Positions 56,897 to 64,000 of a stretch of 64,000 nucleotides of DNA are shown here, in pieces. The stretch is from Luteimonas chenhongjianii (lineage in GTDB: Bacteria > Pseudomonadota > Gammaproteobacteria > Xanthomonadales > Xanthomonadaceae): positions 3,162,001 through 3,226,000 of the forward strand of contig NZ_CP023406.1 of NCBI RefSeq assembly GCF_002327105.1. The letters run 5' to 3'. The position numbers were made by a program, and so were the translations under genes. Within the stretch, counting starts at the first letter, position 1; each line of letters starts with the position of its first letter. The notes under the pieces are model-generated. The model saw only the letters and a program-made list of their open reading frames with translations, searched no databases and was not told the origin of the DNA.

Positions 56897-58500
56897 TGAC
56901 CACAGCCCCGTTCGATCCCCGGCGCCGCCACTGGTTGCGCGTTGGCGCGGCCACTGCCGCCATCGCCGCCCTCCCCCTCGGGCTTGCCCGGGCGCAGCCA
57001 CGCACCACCGTCGCGCGCACGCGCAGCGGGCAAATCGGTGGGCAGATCGAGGACGGCGTCCATGTGTTCCGCGGCGTCCCCTATGGCGCCGACACCGCGG
57101 CGCGCCGCTGGCAACCGGCACTGCGCGAGACGCGCTGGCGCGGCGTGCGCGATGCGCACGCATACGGACCATCGGCGCCGCAACGCGGCGGCGAGGGTCC
57201 GGGCAGCGAGGACTGCCTGCGCGTCAATGTCTGGACCCCGGCCCTGCGCGACGGTGCGCGTCGCCCGATCCTGGTCTACATCCACGGCGGCGGGTTCACC
57301 ACCGGCTCGGGCAGTGACCCGCTCTACGACGGCGGCGCGCTGTGCCGGCATGGCGACGTGGTCGTGGTCACACTGAATCATCGGCTCAATGCCTTCGGTT
57401 ACCTGCACCTGCGCGACCTCGGAGATGCCTCGTTCGCGCACGCCGGCAATGTCGGCCAGCTCGATCTGATCCAGGCGCTGGAATGGGTGCACGCGCACGC
57501 GGACGAATTCGGCGGAGATGCCGGCAATGTCACCGTGTTCGGGCAATCCGGTGGCGGCGCGAAAATCGCCACGCTGATGGCGATGCCGGCCGCGCGCGGA
57601 TTGTTCCACCGCGCCTGGACGATGAGTGGCCAGCAGGTCACCGCCGCCGGTCCACGTGCGGCGACGCAACGCGCCGAGCTCTTTCTCGGCGAGCTGGGCG
57701 TTGCACCGGGCGAACTGGAACGCCTGCGCACGCTCCCCATGCAGGCACTGCTCGACGCGCAACGCGTGCGCGACCCCTCGCGCGTCGAGAACAGTGCGCT
57801 GTACTTCGGGCCCGTGGTCGACACGGTCACCCTGCCGCGCCACCCATTCTGGCCGGAAGCGCCGCCGCAGTCGGCCGACATCCCGATGGTGATCGGCAAC
57901 ACGCGCGACGAAACCCGCGCCTTCCTCGGCAACGATCCGGACAACTTCTCGCTGACTTGGGACGCGCTGCCGGCGAAGCTGCGCACGCAGCAGTTCGTCG
58001 ATCTCGACCCGGCGGTGGTGATAGCCGAGTACCGGCGCCTGTATCCGGGCTACTCGCCGTCGGAAGTGTTCTTCGCCGCGACCACCGCGGGCCGCTCCTG
58101 GCGCGGCGCGGTCGAGGAGCTCGAAGTGCGCGCCGCGCAGGGCCGCAACACCTGGGCCTACCAGCTGGACTGGCATCCGCGCACCGAAGAAGGCAGGCGC
58201 AGCCGGGCCTTCCACACCCTCGACATCCCGTTGGTGTTCGACACGGTGCAGCTGCCGTCGGCGCGCACCGGCAATGACGATGACGCACGACGCATGGCTG
58301 CGACGATGCGCGATGCGCTGCTGGCCTTCGCCCGCAGCGGCGATCCCAGCCATGCCGGGATGCCCGCATGGGCGCCGTATTCGATGGCCGCCCGCGAGAC
58401 GATGGTGTTCGATACGCCCTCGCGGCTCGAGCACGATCCCCGTGGCGGCGAGCGCAGGCTCTACCAGCAGGCGCCCTTCCTGCAGCGCGGTACGCAGTGA
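56893..58500 (+). CDS. Exported carboxylesterase type B
   Basis: A 535-residue carboxylesterase/lipase family B protein. The N-terminus RRRHWLRVGAATAAIAALPLGLARA is signal-like with clustered Arg, possibly Tat. Motifs are VHVFRGVPYGAD, EDCLRVNVWTP, VYIHGGGFTTGSG (oxyanion hole), nucleophile Ser in VTVFGQSGGGAKIA, Glu in IGNTRDETRAF and His in AFHTLDIPLVFD. ATG at 56893 overlaps the preceding stop (ATGA); a second ATG follows at 56896. In this context a role in de-esterifying plant cell-wall glycans is likely. The bond cleaved is not determined. Confidence 0.9.
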   Translation: MMTTAPFDPRRRHWLRVGAATAAIAALPLGLARAQPRTTVARTRSGQIGGQIEDGVHVFRGVPYGADTAARRWQPALRETRWRGVRDAHAYGPSAPQRGGEGPGSEDCLRVNVWTPALRDGARRPILVYIHGGGFTTGSGSDPLYDGGALCRHGDVVVVTLNHRLNAFGYLHLRDLGDASFAHAGNVGQLDLIQALEWVHAHADEFGGDAGNVTVFGQSGGGAKIATLMAMPAARGLFHRAWTMSGQQVTAAGPRAATQRAELFLGELGVAPGELERLRTLPMQALLDAQRVRDPSRVENSALYFGPVVDTVTLPRHPFWPEAPPQSADIPMVIGNTRDETRAFLGNDPDNFSLTWDALPAKLRTQQFVDLDPAVVIAEYRRLYPGYSPSEVFFAATTAGRSWRGAVEELEVRAAQGRNTWAYQLDWHPRTEEGRRSRAFHTLDIPLVFDTVQLPSARTGNDDDARRMAATMRDALLAFARSGDPSHAGMPAWAPYSMAARETMVFDTPSRLEHDPRGGERRLYQQAPFLQRGTQ

Positions 58501-58607
58501 CTGCGGCGATGCGGTCCGGATGTCGGGTGCGCGCGTGCTTCCGACCGCGCGCCGGCGCCGCGTGCATCCCCACCCGTCTTTCCTTTGCCTGATCCCGGAA
58601 TCCGCCA

Positions 58608-59498
58608 ATGCGTCGACCGCTCGTCCTTGCCCTCGCCGGCTGCCTGCTGGCGCCCCTGTCCGCCATCGCCGTCGACGACCCCATGCGTCCACCGGTCACA
58701 CCGATCCGCGCCAGCAAGATCGTGCTCGTCGGCGATTCCACGACTGCGGTGCAGGGCGGATGGGGTGGCGCGTTCTGCGATCGCCACGTGGCTTCGTTCC
58801 TGGCCTGCATCAATCTCGCCCGCGGTGGCCGCAGTACCTACAACTACCGCGCCGAGGGCTCGTGGGACATCGCGCTGCACGAAATGCGCGCCGGGCCGTT
58901 CGAGGCGGTCTACGTGCTGGTGCAGTTCGGCCACAACGACCAGCCGGGCAAGCCGGGCCGCTCGACCGATCTGGCGAGCGAATATCCCGACAACCTGCGC
59001 CGCTATGTCGCCGAAATCCGCGCCGCCGGTGCGCAGCCGGTGCTGGTGACCCCGCTCACGCGTCGCCAGTTCGAAGGCGGCCGCCTGCTCGACGATCTCG
59101 CGGCCTGGGCCGAAGCGACGCGCGCAGTCGCGCGTGAGCTCGACGTGCCGCTGGTCGACCTGCATGCGCGCAGCCGCGATCTGGTGCAGGGCATGGGTCC
59201 GGTGCTGGCGATGCGCACCGCGCAGCGTCCGGCCGCGCCCGAACAGGTCGTCGCCGCGCAGGCAGGAACGACGATCGGCGCACCTCCCCAGACTGCGCCT
59301 GCCGCGACTGTGGCGACTGCAGGCAGGCCTGCGCCGGCCGGCGCCCAGGACAACGCCGCCACCGAGCCGATGGGACAGGCCAAGCTCGCCTTCGATTACA
59401 CGCATCTCGGCCCGGAAGGCGCCGCACTGTTCGCGGCGATCGTCGCCGACGAGCTCGCGCAGCAGGTGCCGGCGCTGCGACGCAACCTGATTCCCTGA
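58608..59498 (+). CDS. Exported rhamnogalacturonan acetylesterase (SGNH) with a Pro/Ala-rich insert
   Basis: A 296-residue exported SGNH hydrolase. The signal peptide is about residues 1-22. Ser44 is in VLVGDSTTAVQGGWG, the Gly block is LARGGRSTYNY, Asn is in LVQFGHNDQPGKPGR, and the Asp/His block is AFDYTHLGPEG. The family identity is RGAE-type (CE12-like). Between the fourth and fifth blocks (about residues 200-255) is a low-complexity insert rich in Ala, Pro and Thr. The cupin of the paralogue at 42370 is absent. It should deacetylate rhamnogalacturonan or related glycans together with its operon neighbours. Confidence 0.9.
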   Translation: MRRPLVLALAGCLLAPLSAIAVDDPMRPPVTPIRASKIVLVGDSTTAVQGGWGGAFCDRHVASFLACINLARGGRSTYNYRAEGSWDIALHEMRAGPFEAVYVLVQFGHNDQPGKPGRSTDLASEYPDNLRRYVAEIRAAGAQPVLVTPLTRRQFEGGRLLDDLAAWAEATRAVARELDVPLVDLHARSRDLVQGMGPVLAMRTAQRPAAPEQVVAAQAGTTIGAPPQTAPAATVATAGRPAPAGAQDNAATEPMGQAKLAFDYTHLGPEGAALFAAIVADELAQQVPALRRNLIP

Positions 59499-59541
59499 GC
59501 ACCCCGCTCCCCACGCGCTCCAGTTCGAGGACAGCACACGC

Positions 59542-61908
59542 ATGGTCGATCACCAGCGCCGGGGCCTGATTGCGGCCGCCGCTTCCACCTTGTTGATGGC
59601 ACATCTGCCGGCCCTGACCTTCGCGCAGTCGCGCGCGGCTGGCGTGCCGCGCATGCCGGACGAGGCGCTCAAGCTCTGGTATCGCGTGCCGGCACGACAG
59701 TGGGTCGACGCCCTGCCGCTGGGCAACGGCAGTTTCGGCGCGATGGTCTGGGGCGGCACGGCGCGTGAGCGCCTGCAGCTCAACGTGGACACGCTGTTCG
59801 CCGGACGCCCCTACGACGCGAACCCGGGCGATGCGCAGGACGCACTGGCCGAGGTCCGCCGCCTGATCTTCGACGGCCGTTATGCGGACGCGGAAGCGCT
59901 GACCCAGTCGAAACTGATGTCCGATCCGGTCCGGCAAATGCCTTACCAGGCGCTCGGCGATCTGTGGCTGGATCTCGACAACCTCGGGGCGATCCACCAG
60001 TACCGCCGCGAACTCGATCTCGACACCGCCACCGCAACCACGCGTTTCCGCGCCGGTGATGTGGGCTACACCCGCGAGATCTTCATCTCGCCGGTCGATC
60101 AGTGTCTCGTACTGCGCCTCACCGCCGACCGCGCCAGGGCGTTGACCGGCTGGCTCTCGGCGGCCAGCGAACAGGACAACGCGATCACGGTGGAAGACGG
60201 CGCGCTGGTGATGCGCGGCACCAACGGCGCCCGCTTCGGCATCGAAGGGGGCCTGCGCTTCACCCAGCGCAGCCGGGTGATCGCACGCGGAGGCCGCATC
60301 GAGGCGGTCGGCAACCGGGTGCGCTTCGCGGATGTCGACGAACTGCTGCTGATCGGCGCCGCCGCGACGAGCTATGTGCGCCATGACGATGTCAGTGGCG
60401 ATCCGGACCGGATCACGGCCGAGCGCGTGGCAGCGGCAACCGCGAAGGGCTGGGACGCGTTGCGGACCACACACCTCGACGCACATCAGCGTCTGTTCCG
60501 GCGCGTGCATCTCGATCTGGGCACCACCGAATTCGCGGCACGTTCGACGGACATCCGCATCGATCGCTTCGCCGGCCAGGACGATCCCGCGCTCGCCGCG
60601 CTGTACTTCCAGTTCGGCCGCTACCTGCTGATCTCGAGTTCGCAGCCCGGCTCGCAGCCGGCGAACCTGCAGGGCATCTGGAACGATCTGCTCGACCCGC
60701 CGTGGTCGAGCAAGTGGACCCTCAACATCAACACCCAGATGAACTACTGGCCAGCGGAGATGACGGCGCTGCCGGAGCTTGTCGAGCCGCTGCAGCGGAT
60801 GATCGAAGACCTGTCGGTCACCGGCGCGGAAACGGCGCGGCGCATGTACGGTGCGCCCGGCTGGGTGGTCCACCACAACACCGATCTGTGGCGGCAGACC
60901 AGCATCATCGACGGCGCCCGCTTCGGTACCTGGCCGATGGGCGGCGCCTGGCTGCTGATGCATTTGTGGGACCACTGGGACTACGGCCGCGACCTGGACT
61001 ACCTGCGCAGCGTCTGGCCGTTGTTCCGCGGCGCTGCCGAGTTCTTTGTCGCCACGCTGCAGGAGGATCCCGCGACCGGCGAACTGGTCACCAATCCATC
61101 GACGTCGCCCGAGAACCGCCACCCCTTCGGCTCGAGCCTGTGCGCAGGTCCGGCAATGGATTCGCAGCTGCTGCGCGACCTGTTCGACTGCTGCATCGAG
61201 GCGACCGCGTTGCTGGAGACCGACGCAGGTTTCGTCGAACAATTGCGCGCCACCCGCGATCGCCTGCCGCCGGATCGCATCGGCAAGGCGGGGCAGTTGC
61301 AGGAGTGGCGCGAGGACTGGGACATCGACGCGCCCGAGCTCCACCACCGCCACGTCTCGCATCTGTATGCGCTGCATCCATCGAGCCAGATCAACATGCG
61401 CGACACACCGGCGCTCGCGGCCGCGGCGCGGAAATCGCTGGAGATCCGCGGCGACGACGCGACGGGCTGGGGCATCGGGTGGCGCTTGAACCTGTGGGCG
61501 CGCCTGCGCGACGGCGAACACGCCTACAAGATCCTCGAGATGCTGCTCAGCCCGGAGCGCACGTATCCCAACCTGTTCGACGCGCATCCGCCGTTCCAGA
61601 TCGACGGCAATTTCGGTGGCACGGCCGGTATCACCGAAATGCTGATGCAGAGCTGGGGGGGCACGATCTTCCTGCTCCCTGCGCTGCCGCAGCGCTGGGC
61701 GCGCGGCGAGGTGCGTGGCCTGCGCGCGCGCAACACCGCGACGGTGGACATCGCCTGGGCCGACGGCGCGCTGTCGACGGTCACCCTCCGCAGCGCAAAG
61801 GGGGGGCGTTATCGGCTCGACTACGACACGGTCGAAAGCGCATGGACACTCGACGCGGCCCAGACGCTGACGCTGCACTGGAGCGACGGCGCGCTGCGTC
61901 GGCGCTAG
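59542..61908 (+). CDS. GH95 family alpha-L-fucosidase/galactosidase
   Basis: A 788-residue exported hydrolase with a signal segment at the N-terminus (about 8-28). The N-terminal beta domain contains WYRVPARQWVDALPLGNGSFGAMVWGG in blocks and a LQLNVDTLFAGRPYDANPG block typical of GH95. The (alpha/alpha)6 barrel shows LNINTQMNYWPAE with the two catalytic Asn, TNPSTSPEN with the catalytic Glu, and IDGNFGGTAGITEMLMQS with the Asp. It inverts alpha-L-fucosyl or alpha-L-galactosyl linkages, as found on xyloglucan and rhamnogalacturonan II. Which of these it prefers cannot be read. Confidence 0.93.
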   Translation: MVDHQRRGLIAAAASTLLMAHLPALTFAQSRAAGVPRMPDEALKLWYRVPARQWVDALPLGNGSFGAMVWGGTARERLQLNVDTLFAGRPYDANPGDAQDALAEVRRLIFDGRYADAEALTQSKLMSDPVRQMPYQALGDLWLDLDNLGAIHQYRRELDLDTATATTRFRAGDVGYTREIFISPVDQCLVLRLTADRARALTGWLSAASEQDNAITVEDGALVMRGTNGARFGIEGGLRFTQRSRVIARGGRIEAVGNRVRFADVDELLLIGAAATSYVRHDDVSGDPDRITAERVAAATAKGWDALRTTHLDAHQRLFRRVHLDLGTTEFAARSTDIRIDRFAGQDDPALAALYFQFGRYLLISSSQPGSQPANLQGIWNDLLDPPWSSKWTLNINTQMNYWPAEMTALPELVEPLQRMIEDLSVTGAETARRMYGAPGWVVHHNTDLWRQTSIIDGARFGTWPMGGAWLLMHLWDHWDYGRDLDYLRSVWPLFRGAAEFFVATLQEDPATGELVTNPSTSPENRHPFGSSLCAGPAMDSQLLRDLFDCCIEATALLETDAGFVEQLRATRDRLPPDRIGKAGQLQEWREDWDIDAPELHHRHVSHLYALHPSSQINMRDTPALAAAARKSLEIRGDDATGWGIGWRLNLWARLRDGEHAYKILEMLLSPERTYPNLFDAHPPFQIDGNFGGTAGITEMLMQSWGGTIFLLPALPQRWARGEVRGLRARNTATVDIAWADGALSTVTLRSAKGGRYRLDYDTVESAWTLDAAQTLTLHWSDGALRRR

Positions 61909-61922
61909 ACCGCAGAGCGGAA

Positions 61923-61947
61923 GCGCCCGGGTTCGTGGCCCGGGCGC
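61923..61947. terminator. Bidirectional terminator between GH95 and GH43
   Basis: A nine-base-pair stem GCGCCCGGG/CCCGGGCGC with a seven-base loop, between two convergent stops 45 bases apart. There is no T-tract. Confidence 0.5.
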
Positions 61948-61953
61948 ACCGCG

Positions 61954-63684
61954 TCAGCGCACCCGGAAATCGTCGAAGTCCGCGTACCCGACCCGTGTCG
62001 CGGTGAACGCCGGCGTGCCCGCCGGGCTCTGCGCGAACAGGCCCAGCTGCGCGCCCACCCATCGACCCGGCAGCACGTGCACCGGCTCGCCGAGCGCGGT
62101 CCAGGCGTGGCCGTCGAGGCTGTAGTGGAACTGCGCGCGCGCGTGATACGCGCGCTCCATCGACGGCCAGTAGCGTGTGGGATCGGCCGGCGGCGCGACC
62201 GCGACTTCGACCGGCGTCACATCGACGCGCAGGTGTACCGGGCCATGGATCGCGACGCCGGCGGTGACGCTGCGGGCGTCACCCTGCCCGGCCGCATCCT
62301 CGCGCGTGACCTGCACGAGACGTACGCCGTCGGCGGCGTGCTCGAGTCCGATCCAGCCGTAGGCCGCGCCGAACAGCGTCAGGCCCGCGCGCTCGCCGAG
62401 AGCGACCGGTGCGAAGTCCAGCGTCGTGGTCGCGCTGAACGTCATGCCCGGCAACTTCTGCGACAGCACGTGGCCGGCTTCCCACAGGTTGACCGGCGAC
62501 GACGCCGACTTCAGCCGCAGCACGCCGGTGGCGGAGGCGTCGTGCCAGTCGGCCGCCGGGTTCGATTGCCATTGCCAGCCGAGGTGGAAGCCGTCGTCGA
62601 AGCTGTCGTCGACGACCGGCGCGCTCATCGCCTGCGGCGGCAGTGCGGGTTTCGCATGCGCCAGCACCGGCTGCCCGCGATGCGTGCCCGGCTGCGGCGT
62701 GCCGACCAGCGGCCAGCCATCGGCGTTCCAGGTCATCGGCTGCAGATGCACGCGGCGCCCGTACGCATCGGCATCCGAGAAATGCACGAACCAGTGTTCG
62801 CCCTGCGGGGTCTCGACCCAGCCGCCCTGGTGCGGTCCATTGACCGGGGTGTCGCCCTGGTCGAGCACATTGCGCGCCTCGTACGGCCCGGTGATGTCGC
62901 GCGCGCGGAACACGCCCTGCCAGCCGCCCTTGACCCCGCCCGACGGCGCGAACAGCCAGTACCAGCCGTCTCGCTTGTAGAGCTTGCCGCCTTCGATGAC
63001 GACCCAGGTCTTGGGACCGTCCGAGGTTTCGACCTGCGCCAGCGTGTCGCCGTCGACGATGATGCGTTCCTCGCCGACCGCCCGCGTGCCGCTGTCGTCG
63101 AGACGCTTGAGCGCGACGAGGTTGATCTTGCCCGACCGCGACTTCGCGTACGAATAGACCAGCCAGCCCTGGCCGTCGTCGTCCCAGAACGGCGCCGGAT
63201 CGATTGCGCCGCCCGGATTGTCGACCAGGATCGGCTCGCTCCACGGCCCCGCCGGATCGGCTGCGGTGACGGTGTAGATGCCGAAATCCGGATCGCCCCA
63301 GAAGATGCGGAACAGGCCACCGTGATGGCGGATCGCGGGCGCCCAGACGCCGCCACCGCGGCGCGGCACGTCGTGATGCGCCTGCGGCAGGCGCGTGAGT
63401 GCATGGCCGACCAGCGTCCAGTTCACCAGGTCGCGCGAATGCAGCACCGGCAGGCCGGGTACGTTCGCGAAGCTGGACGCGGTGAGGTAGTAGTCCTCGC
63501 CGACCCGGACGATGTCCGGATCGGAGTAGTCGCCGGCCAGGATCGGATTGGCGTAGGTGCCTTCGCCCTGGTCCGGCATCCACACGCCGGGCGCCATCGG
63601 CGGCTGGGCGAGGACAGGCGCTGCGCAGGCCCCGGCGATCGCGACTGCCAGCAGCGCGGCGCGAAGGCCGCGATGCGCGGTCAT
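61954..63684 (-). CDS. Exported GH43 glycoside hydrolase with C-terminal beta-sandwich domain
   Basis: A 576-residue exported enzyme. The signal peptide is about residues 1-26. The propeller starts YANPILAGDYSDPDIVRVGEDYY, with the catalytic base in DPD, the Asp in GGAIDPAPFWDDDGQG and the acid Glu in VVIEGGKLYKRDGWYWL. From about residue 355, a concanavalin-like domain follows (APVVDDSFDDGFHLGWQWQ), as in two-domain GH43 beta-xylosidase/arabinofuranosidase types (GH43_12-like). ATG at 63684 overlaps the previous stop as TGATG; a TTG just before it is less likely. It is a second GH43, not a close copy of the one at 47325. Confidence 0.92.
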   Translation of the reverse strand: MTAHRGLRAALLAVAIAGACAAPVLAQPPMAPGVWMPDQGEGTYANPILAGDYSDPDIVRVGEDYYLTASSFANVPGLPVLHSRDLVNWTLVGHALTRLPQAHHDVPRRGGGVWAPAIRHHGGLFRIFWGDPDFGIYTVTAADPAGPWSEPILVDNPGGAIDPAPFWDDDGQGWLVYSYAKSRSGKINLVALKRLDDSGTRAVGEERIIVDGDTLAQVETSDGPKTWVVIEGGKLYKRDGWYWLFAPSGGVKGGWQGVFRARDITGPYEARNVLDQGDTPVNGPHQGGWVETPQGEHWFVHFSDADAYGRRVHLQPMTWNADGWPLVGTPQPGTHRGQPVLAHAKPALPPQAMSAPVVDDSFDDGFHLGWQWQSNPAADWHDASATGVLRLKSASSPVNLWEAGHVLSQKLPGMTFSATTTLDFAPVALGERAGLTLFGAAYGWIGLEHAADGVRLVQVTREDAAGQGDARSVTAGVAIHGPVHLRVDVTPVEVAVAPPADPTRYWPSMERAYHARAQFHYSLDGHAWTALGEPVHVLPGRWVGAQLGLFAQSPAGTPAFTATRVGYADFDDFRVR

Positions 63685-64000
63685 CAACGCACCTCGGCGA
63701 CGTTGTTGAGGCGTGTCACCTCCTCGTCGTCACCCGGCAAGGCGATGCGCACGCGTCCACCGCGCGGATCGATACCAGCCGCATGCTGCAGACGCAGCGT
63801 GGCCGTGCGCGGTTGCAGGTCGCGCGGTGCATCCAGTGCGGGAATGTCGGCGCGCGCGAGTTCGCGGCCCCGCGCGTCCTCGAGGATCGCGACGCCACCC
63901 GATGCATCGGCGTGGCCGAGGCTGTGGACGGTGACCTCGACCGCGCCGTCGACCACGCGCACGTCGCCACGGCCGATGCCGATGTCGGCGCGCGTCTCCA
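63684..64000 (-). CDS. C-terminal part of an unidentified protein (5' end outside window)
   Basis: An open frame runs from the right edge to a TGA that overlaps the GH43 start. The visible 105 residues are beta-rich (VVDGAVEVTVHSLGHADASGG; ATLRLQHAAGIDPRGGRVRIALPG; end RLNNVAEVR). They resemble a CARDB/Ig-like C-terminal domain of a large secreted enzyme; DEEVTRLNNVAEV recalls domains that end with N-N before the terminus. The catalytic part lies outside the window. It would be co-transcribed upstream of GH43. Confidence 0.65.
   Translation of the reverse strand, partial: ETRADIGIGRGDVRVVDGAVEVTVHSLGHADASGGVAILEDARGRELARADIPALDAPRDLQPRTATLRLQHAAGIDPRGGRVRIALPGDDEEVTRLNNVAEVR

Noticed and set aside
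59056..61878. 940-codon open frame opposite GH95
   Set aside because: Antisense shadow; GH95 on the plus strand has all catalytic motifs.

Overview
The window is a GC-rich, densely packed chromosomal segment with GTG/TTG starts, many ATGA/GTGA/TGATG stop-start overlaps and long antisense shadow frames. Gene content and order (otsB-GH15-otsA; rluD-pgeF divergent from bamD; def-fmt-rsmB; LysM-dprA-smg-topA-tsaC; gltBD; a large plant-polysaccharide locus with a TRAP transporter) point to a gammaproteobacterium of the Xanthomonadaceae (Lysobacter/Luteimonas/Xanthomonas-like). This is inferred from family and synteny knowledge; no database search was possible. I saw no tRNA, rRNA, CRISPR array, IS element or prophage.

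Layout. 1-3.9 kb: trehalose operon (otsB, cut by the window edge, a GH15 hydrolase, otsA). 4.2-10 kb: small accessory genes (CGNR zinc-finger protein, epoxide-hydrolase-like enzyme, GST, pirin and isochorismatase-type hydrolase divergent from a LysR regulator). 10.2-22.8 kb: housekeeping (glyoxalase I, DUF4166 protein, PgeF, RluD, BamD, LpxL-type acyltransferase, two bacterial-PH membrane proteins, a GT2/GT4 pair, RsmB, Fmt, Def). 22.9-30.7 kb: LysM protein, DprA, Smg, two GYF-domain proteins, TopA, TsaC. 30.9-38.6 kb: glutamate synthase GltB/GltD and two DUF4124-like exported proteins, followed by a frameshifted isoprenylcysteine-methyltransferase-like pseudogene. 39-41.8 kb: two SDR proteins, one with a zinc ribbon and non-canonical active site, and a small lipoprotein.

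42.4-64 kb is the most interesting part: a pectin/rhamnogalacturonan-type utilisation locus. It encodes secreted enzymes (two GH43, GH95, two SGNH acetylesterases, one fused to a cupin, and two other esterases), uptake systems (MFS sugar porter, DctPQM TRAP transporter), intracellular processing of unsaturated uronates (KduI, KduD, an RpiB/DhuI-like isomerase), an FAH-type hydratase and a LacI-family regulator. Four copies of a motif beginning ATGACACCG lie in its promoter regions (upstream of kduI; upstream of GH43 and of the MFS gene in their shared divergent region; between the hydratase-TRAP operon and the esterase operon) and are the best candidates for the LacI operator. The MFS gene is translationally coupled to an unusual two-domain methylglyoxal-synthase-like protein.

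Main points for follow-up: the tandem methylglyoxal-synthase protein, the predicted LacI regulon, the SGNH-cupin fusion, the zinc-ribbon SDR whose catalytic Tyr is replaced by Thr, an N-terminally truncated pirin lying in frame behind its neighbour's stop codon, and the multi-frameshift methyltransferase pseudogene.
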